Assembly: GCA_000169075.1 (NCBI GenBank)
Contig: AAVT01000009.1
Span: 62,001-126,000, forward strand
DNA from: a marine gamma proteobacterium HTCC2143
Lineage (GTDB): Bacteria; Pseudomonadota; Gammaproteobacteria; Pseudomonadales; Dasaniaceae
Length of the DNA stretch: 64,000 nt
Direction of reading: 5' to 3'
The notes beneath the pieces are model-generated. The model was not told the origin of the DNA. It saw nothing but the letters and a program-made list of their open reading frames with translations, and searched no databases. Both the position numbers and the translations under genes were made by a program. Of the stretch, positions 45,915 to 55,558 are shown piece by piece (positions within the stretch are counted from its first letter, which is position 1; every line of letters begins with the position of its first letter).

Positions 45915-47258
45915 ATGTCGAACCCACCACGTGAGGGTAACCTTGAAGCGCCTACTCGACATGCAGTCGACTGGAAAAGCCCCGATTATTATGACGAAAA
46001 CTTAGTCGTTGCAGAAATGGAACGGGTCTTTGATATTTGTCATGGTTGTCGTCGCTGCGTCAGTCTGTGCCAGTCGTTTCCCACACTTTTTGATCTTGTG
46101 GATGAAAGTGAGACCATGGAAGTCGATGGTGTCGATAAGGCTGATTACAAAAAAGTCGTAGACCAGTGTTACCTTTGCGATATGTGTTACATGGCGAAAT
46201 GTCCTTATGTGCCGCCCCATAAGTGGGATGTAGATTTCCCTCACCTGATGTTGCGTGCTAAGGCTATAGAGCATAAAAAAACCGGTGGTACTCTCGCCAG
46301 CAAATTTTTGTCCAGTACAGATGCAACCGGCAAGCTTGCTGGTATTCCGCTCGTTACTGAAGTTGTCAACGCGGTTAATACATGGGAGCCGACACGGGCA
46401 ATAACTGAGAAGCTGCTGGGCGTTGAGAAAGAAGCTTGGTTGCCACCATTTGCCTCCAAAACTTTTCGAAAAATCGCCCAGCCTAACGAAACGTTAGATG
46501 TTATCGATGGTAAAAAAACTCCAGGTAAAGTGGCCATTTTTTCGACCTGCTACGTCAATTATAATGAGCCGGGTATTGGCAAGGATTTTGTCGCAATTCT
46601 GGAACATAGCGGGATCCCTTGGACTATTGCGGAGCGTGAAGTTTGCTGCGGTATGCCGAAGTTAGAACAGGGAGATCTGGATGGGGTCGAGCGGTTAATG
46701 CAGGCTAATATTCCCAACCTTCTGACGTTGGCAGAACAAGGTTATGCCATCATAGCGTTGGTACCCAGTTGCACCTTAATGTTCAAGCAGGAGCTACCCT
46801 TGCTCTTCGCTGATGATGAGCGTGTGCAGCGTGTTGCTGATGCGGTATGGGATCCATTTAACTATCTGGTGACACGACAAAAAGACGGACTATTGAAGGA
46901 TGATTTTAAGCAGGATTTGGGCACGATCGCGTATCACATTCCCTGTCACGGAAGGGTGCAAAATATAGGGCGCAAGACCGAGCAATTCCTAAAGCAGTTG
47001 CCCGGTACCGAGATTAAAACCACTGAACGTTGCAGTGGGCATGCTGGAACCTATGGCGTAAAAAAAGAATTTTATACCAATGCAATGAAAATTGGTAAGC
47101 CGGTATTTCGACAAATGAATCAGGCTGAGCCTGACTACATTGCTAGTGATTGTCCACTTGGTGGTCATCATATCGCCCAGGGCATTCAAATTTATCACGA
47201 TTCAACTCCAGAGCTGGCTCATCCTATTAGCCTGGTTCGAAAAGCGTATGGAATATAA
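45915..47258 (+). CDS. GlpC/HdrD-like Fe-S protein with CCG domains
   Basis: A 447-residue protein. Two [4Fe-4S] motifs are present: C42, C45, C48, C52 and C85, C88, C91, C96. They are followed by two cysteine-rich CCG-type domains: CYVNYNEPGIG with EVCCGMPKLE, then IPCHGRVQNIG with ERCSGHAGTYG and SDCPLGG. This is the layout of the electron-transfer subunit of anaerobic glycerol-3-phosphate dehydrogenase and heterodisulfide reductase relatives. There is no glpA or glpB nearby. Lying directly after a rubrerythrin without a rubredoxin domain, it is a plausible electron donor. AGGAAA upstream supports the start. Confidence 0.88.
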   Translation: MSNPPREGNLEAPTRHAVDWKSPDYYDENLVVAEMERVFDICHGCRRCVSLCQSFPTLFDLVDESETMEVDGVDKADYKKVVDQCYLCDMCYMAKCPYVPPHKWDVDFPHLMLRAKAIEHKKTGGTLASKFLSSTDATGKLAGIPLVTEVVNAVNTWEPTRAITEKLLGVEKEAWLPPFASKTFRKIAQPNETLDVIDGKKTPGKVAIFSTCYVNYNEPGIGKDFVAILEHSGIPWTIAEREVCCGMPKLEQGDLDGVERLMQANIPNLLTLAEQGYAIIALVPSCTLMFKQELPLLFADDERVQRVADAVWDPFNYLVTRQKDGLLKDDFKQDLGTIAYHIPCHGRVQNIGRKTEQFLKQLPGTEIKTTERCSGHAGTYGVKKEFYTNAMKIGKPVFRQMNQAEPDYIASDCPLGGHHIAQGIQIYHDSTPELAHPISLVRKAYGI

Positions 47259-47259
47259 C

Positions 47260-47844
47260 ATGGCAAGAATTAATCAAAATTCGTTAATGTCGCTTGAAGC
47301 ATATGCGAAAGCGCGACCTGAATTTCGCAAGCAAGCGATCGCACATAAAGCTCGACGGAAGATATTTGTCGGCGATCATGTGATGTTGCAATTTGAGGAC
47401 GAAATTACTGTCCGTTACCAAATTCAAGAAATGCTGCGCATTGAGAAGACCTTCGAGGAAGAGGGGATCCAGGACGAGCTTGACGCTTATACGCCCTTGT
47501 TGCCCGATGGTAGCAATTGGAAAGCAACCCAAGCGATTGAGTACTCCGATGTTGAAGAGCGAAAGCTAAAGCTAGTCGAACTAAAAGGCCTGGAACGTCA
47601 TACTTATATTCAAGTCGGCACACAGGATCGCGTTTATGCAATAGCGGATGAAGATTTACCCAGGGAGAACGACGAAAAAACGAGCGCCATTCACTTCCTG
47701 AGGTTTGAATTAGATGCGAGTATGGTTGCTGCGGCTAAAGCTGGCGAGCCGATCGCTGTGGGTGTCGATCTTCCAGCCTACAATATTCACGTACTTGAGA
47801 TTGCTCCTGAAACTCAAACCAGTCTGGTTGATGATTTGAAATAA
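47260..47844 (+). CDS. DUF3501 family protein
   Basis: A 194-residue soluble protein. Family-like segments are LMSLEAYAKARPEFR, GDHVMLQFEDEITVRYQIQEMLRIE and the C-terminal FLRFELDASMVAAAKAG. I start it at ATG 47260, one base after the Fe-S protein stop region, with GGAA upstream; the frame open to 47140 is shadow. DUF3501 genes are repeatedly found next to this type of Fe-S protein and rubrerythrin, but the function is unknown. Tight spacing indicates translational coupling. Confidence 0.87.
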   Translation: MARINQNSLMSLEAYAKARPEFRKQAIAHKARRKIFVGDHVMLQFEDEITVRYQIQEMLRIEKTFEEEGIQDELDAYTPLLPDGSNWKATQAIEYSDVEERKLKLVELKGLERHTYIQVGTQDRVYAIADEDLPRENDEKTSAIHFLRFELDASMVAAAKAGEPIAVGVDLPAYNIHVLEIAPETQTSLVDDLK

Positions 47845-47873
47845 TAGTTATAGTCTCAATCTCTCGCCTGAAT

Positions 47874-47892
47874 GCCGGTGTTCGCTGCCGGC
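47874..47892. terminator. Short GC hairpin between convergent genes
   Basis: GCCGG (47874-47878) pairs with CCGGC (47888-47892) over a 9-base loop, in the 53-base gap between the DUF3501 gene and the ABC permease gene. It is small, with no clear T-run. Confidence 0.3.
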
Positions 47893-47897
47893 TCTTA

Positions 47898-48836
47898 CTA
47901 TGTATCTATTTCAAACCGGTGGTTTCTCAGCCAGACTGTGATGGTTAAGAGAAAATGAGTTATCACGATGCCAAAAATGACGGTCGCAAGATAGTTCGAA
48001 ACATCAATCTCGACGCTGCGGCTTGCTAGGGCTGTGAGGCTCTCAATGGCGAAATTTTTGCCCACCCAATCGATAAAATAATCGGTTCCAAAGATCAGTC
48101 TTTCGACCATAATCAGTGCCACGATGGGCACTATGGCCACCAGAAAAGGCGATCGTTTTGCCAGTGCTGACGCGGTTAATAGCCAGGCCGATAGCGGTAA
48201 AACCCAAAGGCCAACGATAAATATTAGACCGAACTGAGTAGCAAATGTACGTGGCAAATCAAGAAATGGCCATATAGCTAGCCAAGGATCGTGCTCTAGA
48301 TTGCTGGCGAAAACCATTGCTGCAATTGAGTAAAGCAGCTGGATGCTCCATGACGCTAGTGTGTAAGTAAGCGGAATGGCAATAAGTCCTACAAATAGCT
48401 TAGCCGTAACGGTTTGCAGCTCGGAAACGGGCATCGATTTCCAAAACAAAATGCTTCGATCTTTTCTATCGTTAAACAGTGTGCCTAGCAAGTAAAAAAG
48501 CACAACGAAAAAAGCCGTCACAATGAATGTTGAATGAATCGCGTATAGACCGTTGTCAATGATCTTTTGATTGTCGTAATACTGGGATGACATGGTTTTG
48601 TTTTCATTGTTCATAACGCTGGTGTTGTTATCAAACTGAATGCTGACATGGCTTTCAGTATTATCACTTTGGGTATGGGTGATCTTTTCGTAAGAAAAAT
48701 CACCTATGGACCCCATAAAAGTAAGCGCAAACAACATGGCTGCAGTGACTAGTGCCATCATCACTAGCGGGGTAATGACAAAGGCGTTGCGATGCTCCCT
48801 GAACTCTCGGTTAATTAACGTTAAATAATTATTCAT
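47898..48836 (-). CDS. ABC-2 type permease
   Basis: A 312-residue membrane protein with six predicted spans and a periplasmic loop rich in Asn, Ser and Thr between the first two. FNDRKDRSILFWKSMPVSELQTV is the coupling segment typical of ABC-2 permeases controlled by YtrA-type regulators. I start it at ATG 48836, with AGGGAG six bases upstream. Its start overlaps the ATPase stop by eight bases. The substrate is unknown; related systems respond to cell-wall-active compounds. Confidence 0.85.
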   Translation of the reverse strand: MNNYLTLINREFREHRNAFVITPLVMMALVTAAMLFALTFMGSIGDFSYEKITHTQSDNTESHVSIQFDNNTSVMNNENKTMSSQYYDNQKIIDNGLYAIHSTFIVTAFFVVLFYLLGTLFNDRKDRSILFWKSMPVSELQTVTAKLFVGLIAIPLTYTLASWSIQLLYSIAAMVFASNLEHDPWLAIWPFLDLPRTFATQFGLIFIVGLWVLPLSAWLLTASALAKRSPFLVAIVPIVALIMVERLIFGTDYFIDWVGKNFAIESLTALASRSVEIDVSNYLATVIFGIVITHFLLTITVWLRNHRFEIDT

Positions 48837-49734
48837 GGCCGGCTCCCTGAGATGGCTGCATTTTAGCGACAAATAGATCTGCCACGCTGGGGGTCCGGCT
48901 AGGGCCCAGCGCTGCTAGTTTTTCTTTGGCGATGTTTTCATAGATGAAAACGCTGCCACCTAAGGTCGAGCGTTCACTGATTGGCTGCAAAGCACGCGCT
49001 TCGTCGACTTTTTCTGGGGTTGTTTCAATTTCAAAAAAGTTACTTTCCAGCGCATCCATCTCGCAGTTAAGCACGAGTCTTCCATGGTGAATAAATATCA
49101 GGTCGGTCAATAGGGCCTCAATTTCTTCAACTTGATGAGTGGTGATAATGATGGTTCGATCTCGATTGAAGTAGTCGTTGAGAAGAGAGCTATAGAATTG
49201 CTTGCGGTACAAAATATCTAATCCCAGTGTAGGCTCGTCTAACACTAATATTTTTGCGTCTATAGCCATTACCAAGGCCAGATGGAGTTGAGTTACCATG
49301 CCTTTGGATAACTGAGAGATACGCTGGCTTAAACCAATACTAGTCGTTGACAATGTCTGTCGGGCTTTGCTGAGGTCAAACTGTGGGTGTACTTTATCGA
49401 CGTATTCGAGCGCTTCAGATACCTTCAGCCACCGGGGTAGTATGGCGGTATCGGCAATAAAACAAACCTGCTGCAGTAGTTCGGTTCGTTGTTTGACGGG
49501 ATCCATCCCCAGTACGCTGATGTCACCCTGAAAGCTGGTTAAGCCCAGCAGTGCTTTAAGGACGGTTGTTTTGCCCGCGCCGTTTGGCCCAATTAGGCCG
49601 ACAATCCTGCCTTTCGCAATTTGTAGATCAATGTTGTCGAGAACAAGATGTTTGCCGTATTTTTTTGTTAGGCCGTGAGCATTGACCAAAATAGTGGGCG
49701 TCGCCTGGGTGGCTGAGTCAGTTTTTGAGTACAT
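48829..49734 (-). CDS. ABC transporter ATPase (YtrB-like)
   Basis: A 301-residue ATPase. It has Walker A GPNGAGKTTVLKALLG, a signature of LSKGMVTQLHLAL, Walker B ILVLDEPTLGLD and IITTHQVEE. The LSKGM signature replaces LSGGQ, as in YtrB relatives. A C-terminal extension of about 80 residues follows the nucleotide domain. Its ATG overlaps the gntR stop by one base (TGATG), so regulator, ATPase and permease are translationally coupled. Confidence 0.88.
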   Translation of the reverse strand: MYSKTDSATQATPTILVNAHGLTKKYGKHLVLDNIDLQIAKGRIVGLIGPNGAGKTTVLKALLGLTSFQGDISVLGMDPVKQRTELLQQVCFIADTAILPRWLKVSEALEYVDKVHPQFDLSKARQTLSTTSIGLSQRISQLSKGMVTQLHLALVMAIDAKILVLDEPTLGLDILYRKQFYSSLLNDYFNRDRTIIITTHQVEEIEALLTDLIFIHHGRLVLNCEMDALESNFFEIETTPEKVDEARALQPISERSTLGGSVFIYENIAKEKLAALGPSRTPSVADLFVAKMQPSQGAGHE

Positions 49735-50114
49735 CAGCTAGAATCCTTATTGTTGTCTTCAAGAATGTTGATAATTTCATCGTTAGTAATTCCCAGTTGA
49801 CTCATGCGTTGCATCATTACGGGTAACTCGTGCTGGAGGAATTTAATGCGTTGTTGGGAGGTTAATTTCTTTTGAGCCCCGTCACTGACAAACATGCCGA
49901 CACCTCGTTTCGTAAATAAAATATCTTCATCAACTAACTGCTGATAGGCTTTCGATACGGTCAAGTGGTTGATACCGTATTCAGTGGAAATTTGTCGCAC
50001 TGATGGCACGGCTTCACCCTCGCCAAAAACGCCTCTTATAATTAAGGCTATGACCTTGTCACGAAGCTGTCGGTAGATCGGTTGGTCGTCGTTCCAGTGC
50101 TCTTGGATGGACAT
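49734..50114 (-). CDS. GntR-family regulator, YtrA subfamily
   Basis: A 126-residue regulator. The winged helix is complete: PIYRQLRDKVIALIIRGVFG, EGEAVPSVRQISTEYGINHLTVSKAYQQL and ILFTKRGVGMFV. A short C-terminal helical tail replaces the large ligand domain, which defines the YtrA group. It heads the ABC operon and is expected to repress it. No clear operator dyad could be picked out upstream. Confidence 0.88.
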   Translation of the reverse strand: MSIQEHWNDDQPIYRQLRDKVIALIIRGVFGEGEAVPSVRQISTEYGINHLTVSKAYQQLVDEDILFTKRGVGMFVSDGAQKKLTSQQRIKFLQHELPVMMQRMSQLGITNDEIINILEDNNKDSS

Positions 50115-50292
50115 ACAGTAACCTAGTGAGAATAATTGAGACGAAAGGCACGTGATGCTGAAATATTGGAGTGCTTTGGATACCAGCTAGTGGCATGGTT
50201 TTTGTATGGCTCTGTGCAACAGCGACGTTTCCCCGTATCAAAGTACTCAGCAGCAAAGCGGCTATAATAGTGATCATTGATGTAAGCGTCAT
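50059..50292 (-). CDS. Possible small exported peptide overlapping gntR
   Basis: A 77-codon frame starting at ATG 50292 with AAAGG six bases upstream. The N-terminus (MITIIAALLLSTLI, then NVAVAQS) looks like a signal peptide, though it lacks a basic n-region. It overlaps the first 56 bases of gntR in another frame. It may be chance or a leader peptide. No homology is recognised. Confidence 0.2.
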   Translation of the reverse strand: MTLTSMITIIAALLLSTLIRGNVAVAQSHTKTMPLAGIQSTPIFQHHVPFVSIILTRLLYVHPRALERRPTDLPTAS

Positions 50293-50589
50293 CGAAAGCC
50301 TTTCTGATGAGTGTTATGGGTGATGAGGCTTCCTGTAATGGTGTTATGTATGACTATAGCACTATGGTTCGATCTGGCAAGTATTTATTGTTAGATCGCT
50401 TTGTTGCTGAATGAAACTCAGTTAAAAGGTTTAACATATTGAAAGTAAACACCTTTTATGGATTATGCGGTGTGCCGCTGAGTGCTTTACAGTTGGCTGT
50501 TAAAGAAATTCCCTGTAAAGTAACGGTTTTATTTAGGTGGTGAATGGCAAATATATGACGTCAATATCGACAATGATTGAGGGCAAATC
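50115..50589. other. 475-base region between gntR and oadG
   Basis: Holds the promoters for the divergent GntR-ABC and oadGAB units. Apart from the weak small frame listed separately, no gene, repeat or strong -35/-10 pair was recognised. Confidence 0.35.
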
Positions 50590-50832
50590 ATGCAGGATGA
50601 GTTGATGCAACAGGGTGTCGAGCTAATGCTCTACGGCATGGGCACTGTATTCACTTTTTTGGCACTACTTATCGTTGCGACAACGTGTATGTCCATCGTG
50701 GTGCGTCGATTCGTGAAACCAGAGCCGTTGCCGGCTAAATTAGTGCACAGGCAGCCTGTTGACGAGAATGACGAGCAGCTGGTGGCGATAATCGGGGCCG
50801 CTATTCATAAGTATCGTTCGCGCAATAAGTAG
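50590..50832 (+). CDS. oadG: Oxaloacetate decarboxylase gamma subunit
   Basis: An 80-residue single-span membrane protein. The helix GVELMLYGMGTVFTFLALLIVATTCM is followed by a charged cytoplasmic tail ending VAIIGAAIHKYRSRNK, as in OadG. It assembles the alpha and beta subunits and helps dissociate the biotin-bound carboxyl group. It is the first gene of oadGAB, with 63 bases to oadA. Confidence 0.9.
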   Translation: MQDELMQQGVELMLYGMGTVFTFLALLIVATTCMSIVVRRFVKPEPLPAKLVHRQPVDENDEQLVAIIGAAIHKYRSRNK

Positions 50833-50895
50833 TAATCGAATATTAATTAACCACCACCGGTGCGTGAATAGCACGTCTTTATTAAGGTCTTGGCA

Positions 50896-52701
50896 ATGAG
50901 TAATACTAAAAATACTTTAGGCATAACGGATGTCGTATTGCGCGATGCGCATCAATCTCTGTTTGCGACGCGTCTGAGATTAGACGATATGTTGCCGATC
51001 GCCGAGAAGTTGGATCAGGTGGGATTCTGGTCGTTGGAGTCATGGGGTGGAGCTACCTTTGACGCCTGTATTCGTTATTTGGGGGAAGATCCGTGGGAGC
51101 GCCTCCGTGAACTCAAAAAAGCGATGCCCAATACCCCTCAGCAAATGTTGTTTCGAGGGCAAAACATTCTCGGTTATCGTCATTACGCAGATGATGTCGT
51201 AGATCGATTTGTAGAGCGCGCGGCAGTAAATGGTGTCGATGTGTTTCGAGTCTTTGATGCAATGAATGATCCTCGCAATCTTGAAACTGCCATCAAGGCA
51301 GTGCGCAAGGTCGGCAGACATGCTCAGGGTACAATCTCGTATACCTTGAGCCCCGTTCACAACATCGACTTGTGGGTGGAAATGTCAAAAAATATTGAAT
51401 CGATGGGTGCTGACTCTATTGCCATTAAGGATATGGCGGGACTCTTAAAGCCCTATGTTGCTTTCGAGTTGGTGAGCCGCTTGAAGAAAGAGCTCAGCAT
51501 TCCGATTCACTTGCATTGCCATGCAACAACGGGTTTATCAACGGCTACAGCGCTAAAGGCGATAGAGGCGGGTATTGATAACGTCGATACGTCAATTTCG
51601 TCAATGAGCATGACTTATGGTCACTCGGCGACGGAATCCGTTGTAGCAATGTTGCAAGATACCGACCGCGACACCGGTTTGGATATTATATTATTGGAAG
51701 AAATCGCTGCCTATTTTCGTCAAGTACGGAAAAAATACGCCAAATTTGAGGGGTCCTTGCGCGGAGTAGATTCGAGAATTCTGGTGGCCCAGGTCCCGGG
51801 AGGAATGTTGACCAATATGGAAAGTCAGCTTCGTGATCAGGGCGCGGCTGACAAGCTGGATGCTGTGCTTGAGGAAATTCCGCGGGTGCGCGAAGATCTG
51901 GGCTTTATACCGCTAGTGACACCAACATCGCAAATTGTAGGTACGCAGGCGGTGATGAATATAATTTTTGGCGAACGTTATAAGTCTATTTCCAAGGAGA
52001 CTGCCGGTGTGCTTAAGGGCGAGTACGGCGCAACACCGGCGCCGGTGAATGCAGAGTTGCAAGCTCGCGTTCTCGATGGCGCTGAGGCCATTACCTGTCG
52101 TCCAGCAGATTTACTAGTGGCAGAAGTTGATACGCTGACCCGTGAGCTGCAGGCTGTTGCCAAAGAGAAAGGGATAAGGCTGGCTCAGGGCGAGAACGAA
52201 ATAGATGACGTGCTGACTTATGCCTTGTTTCCCGAAATTGGTTTGAAATTCTTAAAAAATCGAGATAATCCAGACGCGTTTGAACCGGTACCCACAGTGA
52301 GTGGGGTAACCGATACCGCAGCGATACCGGTAAAAGCTGCTGCTGGCGAGCCTGAAGTGTATACCGTTGCTGTTGCTGGTAAGAGTTATGTGGTTCAGGT
52401 ATCCGAGGGTGGCGATGTTTCGGCGATTCTACCTGTATCGAAACCTGCCACCGACGCAGTCGTGTCGGGTTCTTCCGCCGGTGACGTCGGCGAGCCTGTG
52501 CTGGCTCCGTTGGCGGGTAATATCTTTAAGGTCAATGTTGCCGTTGGCGAGCATGTTCAGCAGGGTGACATTATTATCGTACTTGAAGCAATGAAAATGG
52601 AAACGGAAGTCCGAGCAGCTATGTCCGGTTCAGTAGGGTCGGTTGCTGTCAAAGAGGGTGACTCTGTTGCCGTTGGTGATCTTCTGATAACCATTGCCTA
52701 G
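50896..52701 (+). CDS. oadA: Oxaloacetate decarboxylase alpha subunit, biotinylated
   Basis: About 601 residues. The N-terminal carboxyltransferase TIM barrel opens [17 protein letters not shown] and has [10 protein letters not shown] and [14 protein letters not shown] with metal-binding His residues. A conserved PYC_OADA domain follows. After an Ala/Pro-type linker the C-terminal biotinyl domain carries EAMKMETEV with the biotin-accepting Lys at about 567. It transfers CO2 from oxaloacetate to biotin. I start it at ATG 50896 (AAGG upstream) rather than the TTG two codons before. Confidence 0.94.
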   Translation: MSNTKNTLGITDVVLRDAHQSLFATRLRLDDMLPIAEKLDQVGFWSLESWGGATFDACIRYLGEDPWERLRELKKAMPNTPQQMLFRGQNILGYRHYADDVVDRFVERAAVNGVDVFRVFDAMNDPRNLETAIKAVRKVGRHAQGTISYTLSPVHNIDLWVEMSKNIESMGADSIAIKDMAGLLKPYVAFELVSRLKKELSIPIHLHCHATTGLSTATALKAIEAGIDNVDTSISSMSMTYGHSATESVVAMLQDTDRDTGLDIILLEEIAAYFRQVRKKYAKFEGSLRGVDSRILVAQVPGGMLTNMESQLRDQGAADKLDAVLEEIPRVREDLGFIPLVTPTSQIVGTQAVMNIIFGERYKSISKETAGVLKGEYGATPAPVNAELQARVLDGAEAITCRPADLLVAEVDTLTRELQAVAKEKGIRLAQGENEIDDVLTYALFPEIGLKFLKNRDNPDAFEPVPTVSGVTDTAAIPVKAAAGEPEVYTVAVAGKSYVVQVSEGGDVSAILPVSKPATDAVVSGSSAGDVGEPVLAPLAGNIFKVNVAVGEHVQQGDIIIVLEAMKMETEVRAAMSGSVGSVAVKEGDSVAVGDLLITIA

Positions 52702-52714
52702 CGGAGTCTGATTT

Positions 52715-54019
52715 ATGGATAAGCTATTAGCGCTGTGGTTTGACTCAGGTATTTACCAAATGGCCCCGGGTCAATTGGTAATGATTTTAGTTGGCCTAGC
52801 GTTGCTGTACTTAGCGATTAATCGTGGTTTTGAGCCGCTGTTGCTGGTGCCGATCGGTTTTGGCGGTATTTTAGCGAATATACCGGGTGCCGGTTTGGCT
52901 TTTTCTGCGGTCGAAAATGCCATCTATTCCGCTGACCCCGTCGTTTTAAGTGCGTTGGCAGAGGTATTGAATTTAACGAGCTGGGAGACGGGTAAAGATA
53001 TTTACTACGCCTATGAGTCGTCGGCTGCTGCCGCCCACGTTGGGGCGGAGCAAGTGGCAACAGACAATGGGTTTATGAATGGCATGCTGTACAACTTCTA
53101 CACAGTTGCTATTGCTAGCGGTGCTGCTCCGCTGATTATTTTCATGGGTGTCGGCGCGATGACCGATTTTGGCCCTTTACTGGCGAATCCAAAAACATTG
53201 TTCCTTGGTGCTGCTGCGCAGTTTGGTATATTCGCAACGGTATTAGGTGCAGTCGGTTTGACGGCATTGGGGGTGATGGATTTCAGTCTTGCTGATGCCG
53301 CAGCTATCGGTATTATCGGTGGTGCAGATGGCCCGACTGCCATTTATGTGGCGAGTATCCTAGCGCCGGACCTGTTAGGGGCTATTGCGGTAGCAGCTTA
53401 CTCTTACATGGCGTTGGTGCCAATGATACAGCCGCCAATTATGAGAGCCTTGACGACTGAGAAAGAACGTCGGATTGAAATGGTACAGCTGCGGCCCGTG
53501 TCTAAGGCTGAAAAAATCTGCTTCCCGCTAGTATTGTTGATTTTAGTCGCATTGTTTTTACCCTCAGCAGCGCCGCTTTTGGGTATGTTCTGTCTCGGTA
53601 ATTTGATGCGTGAATGCGGTGTGGTCGATCGGTTGAGCGACACCACGCAAAACGCACTCATCAATATTACGACCATTTTTTTAGGCTTGTCAGTTGGGTC
53701 TAAGTTAAGCGCAGACAAGTTCCTCGATGTGAACACCCTGGGTATCTTGTTATTGGGTGTTGTTGCGTTCGGTATTGGGACGGCCTGCGGAGTACTGATG
53801 GCCAAATTGATGAACAGGTATTCCAGCACTCCAATTAACCCGCTGATCGGATCAGCGGGTGTGTCAGCTGTGCCGATGGCAGCTAGAGTCTCTAATAAAG
53901 TCGGTTTGGAGGCCAACCCCCATAATTTTCTGTTAATGCATGCAATGGGTCCTAACGTTGCTGGCGTTATTGGCTCCGCGGTTGCCGCAGGTGTGATGAT
54001 CAGCCTTGTTGGCGGCTGA
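52715..54019 (+). CDS. oadB: Oxaloacetate decarboxylase beta subunit, Na+ pump
   Basis: A 434-residue membrane protein with about nine spans. [14 protein letters not shown] near the start, [16 protein letters not shown] (with the Asp needed for Na+ transport) and [22 protein letters not shown] at the end are OadB hallmarks. It decarboxylates carboxybiotin and exports Na+. The Na+ gradient made here would drive the PutP and AGCS transporters in the same window. The gene follows oadA by 13 bases. Confidence 0.95.
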   Translation: MDKLLALWFDSGIYQMAPGQLVMILVGLALLYLAINRGFEPLLLVPIGFGGILANIPGAGLAFSAVENAIYSADPVVLSALAEVLNLTSWETGKDIYYAYESSAAAAHVGAEQVATDNGFMNGMLYNFYTVAIASGAAPLIIFMGVGAMTDFGPLLANPKTLFLGAAAQFGIFATVLGAVGLTALGVMDFSLADAAAIGIIGGADGPTAIYVASILAPDLLGAIAVAAYSYMALVPMIQPPIMRALTTEKERRIEMVQLRPVSKAEKICFPLVLLILVALFLPSAAPLLGMFCLGNLMRECGVVDRLSDTTQNALINITTIFLGLSVGSKLSADKFLDVNTLGILLLGVVAFGIGTACGVLMAKLMNRYSSTPINPLIGSAGVSAVPMAARVSNKVGLEANPHNFLLMHAMGPNVAGVIGSAVAAGVMISLVGG

Positions 54020-54030
54020 TCGACCAATCA

Positions 54031-54240
54031 TTAGTGCTTGTTTGATGGGCCGCTGAAGTTTTTTGTACGGGAGTAATCAGCAGGCGTGTAGAAGTTATCT
54101 GCTGCGGGTGGCGGATTTCGGCGTTCATCGGTTTTTCGCCGCCGTTTATGGCTTAAGTCCAGTCGCGGATTGAAGCGAGGTTCTCTGCCCTTGCGCCGGT
54201 CAACGCCGGATCGTCTATTGAAAAAAAATCGCTGGTTCAT
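54031..54240 (-). CDS. Small Arg-rich protein of unknown function
   Basis: A 69-residue hydrophilic protein from ATG 54240. It has FFFNRRSGVDRRKGREPRF and then HKRRRKTDERRNPPPAADNF, very basic and low in complexity. Similar short RSGxDRR-containing proteins occur in other gammaproteobacteria, without known function. No convincing ribosome binding site precedes the ATG. The basic stretches hint at nucleic acid or membrane-surface binding. It converges with oadB. Confidence 0.5.
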   Translation of the reverse strand: MNQRFFFNRRSGVDRRKGREPRFNPRLDLSHKRRRKTDERRNPPPAADNFYTPADYSRTKNFSGPSNKH

Positions 54241-54481
54241 CGTTAGGAAATCAAGTTTGTACAGAATTTGGGTGATGGCTAGGCACAATTAATGTGTCCT
54301 ATTCAGTTTGTTTGTACCCTGCTGTGAATGTACGACAGATAATAACAAGATTAGGTCATTGCTCGCAGTTTTCCAGTTTTTGCCGCTGTCGGTTTTTCCC
54401 TAATAATCATGCAAGAATACCGTCCTCCATCACATTCTCCCGTACCAATTTTTAGGGGTTCCTATCGACTGGCGTCGCCCC

Positions 54482-54487
54482 TATAAT
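54482..54487 (+). promoter_or_regulatory. Candidate -10 box for the type II secretion operon
   Basis: A perfect TATAAT lies 49 bases before the gspC start. The -35 region is poor (TTCCTA at 17-base spacing), so expression may need an activator. Confidence 0.4.
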
Positions 54488-54535
54488 AAGACGAATTTGT
54501 TTTACACCTGAGGTGCTAGTTTGACAGGGGACAAG

Positions 54536-55510
54536 ATGGCTCGCCAGTTGATGTCCGTTGGCCAGCGGCTAGCGATATCGGTGAAATCCCTACCGGTGAC
54601 ATGGGTTCGGAAACTGATCTTTGCTCTGATTGGCCTGTGGGTTTTGGCGATAGCGTTACAGCTGATGGGCTTAGTGGTGACCGCTGAGACTGCGGCGGTT
54701 AGTGATGATGATAGTCAGGCTTTGACCTCGAGAATGCTTCCTGTATCAGCTGCGGCAGTTGCAACACTTCAGCAAGCGCAACTTTTTGGTGAGGCAGGGG
54801 CCGCGCCCACCGAGGCAGCTAAGCCAGCGAAAGAAGACATAGCGTTCAACGCCAGCAAGACACAACTGGATCTTGCTCTGAAAGGTATAATTCATACCCC
54901 TGACGATGCGGAGTCGGTGGCGGTGATTGTCTCTAGAGGCCAGCAAGCCCAATATTACGGCGGCGATAAGTTACCGGTTGGAAGTCATGTAATTTTGACC
55001 AAAGTGCTGTTGGACCACGTGATTCTCAATAACGCGGGTCGCTATGAATCGCTATGGCTGTATGATGAAGAAAAAAACGGAAAGCAAACCGCTTCCAGTA
55101 GGCCTGCTGCCAGCAGTAACACCATTAGCAAGCGCCGAGAGGTTATCGTTACTGACATGCGGGACGATGATAAGGTGACATCGTTGGCAAATGACTATCG
55201 AGATAAGCTGTACAAAAATCCTAGGTCGTTAGCCGAGGTGTTACGCATTTTACCGGCGCAAGAGCAAGGGCAGCTCGTCGGTTATCGTGTTAGCCCGGGC
55301 AAAGATAAAGTCCAGTTTTCCCAACTGGGATTTAAAAGCAACGACATTGTGACAAGTGTCAACGGCATTGTATTGGATGAGCCCGCTAAGGCCTTGGAAA
55401 TCTATAAGCTTATGCGAACCGCCATGGAGGCTACCTTTACCGTCGATCGTAATGGTACTTCAGTCGAAGTGTTAGTATCTCTGCAGGATAACTTGGGCAG
55501 CAATGAGTAA
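54536..55510 (+). CDS. gspC: Type II secretion protein GspC
   Basis: About 324 residues. It has one N-terminal membrane span (LIFALIGLWVLAIALQLMGLV), a homology region with LKGIIHTPDDAESVAVI and GDKLPVGSHVILTKVLLDHVIL, and a C-terminal PDZ-like domain containing LGFKSNDIVTSVNGIVLD. It links the inner-membrane platform to the secretin. I start at ATG 54536, preceded by AGGGG five bases away, rather than TTG 54521. It is the first gene of the gsp operon. Confidence 0.92.
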   Translation: MARQLMSVGQRLAISVKSLPVTWVRKLIFALIGLWVLAIALQLMGLVVTAETAAVSDDDSQALTSRMLPVSAAAVATLQQAQLFGEAGAAPTEAAKPAKEDIAFNASKTQLDLALKGIIHTPDDAESVAVIVSRGQQAQYYGGDKLPVGSHVILTKVLLDHVILNNAGRYESLWLYDEEKNGKQTASSRPAASSNTISKRREVIVTDMRDDDKVTSLANDYRDKLYKNPRSLAEVLRILPAQEQGQLVGYRVSPGKDKVQFSQLGFKSNDIVTSVNGIVLDEPAKALEIYKLMRTAMEATFTVDRNGTSVEVLVSLQDNLGSNE

Positions 55511-55558
55511 CTATATGGGTGTTTCATTCCAGACCACTCATAAGAGGATTCCAAAACA

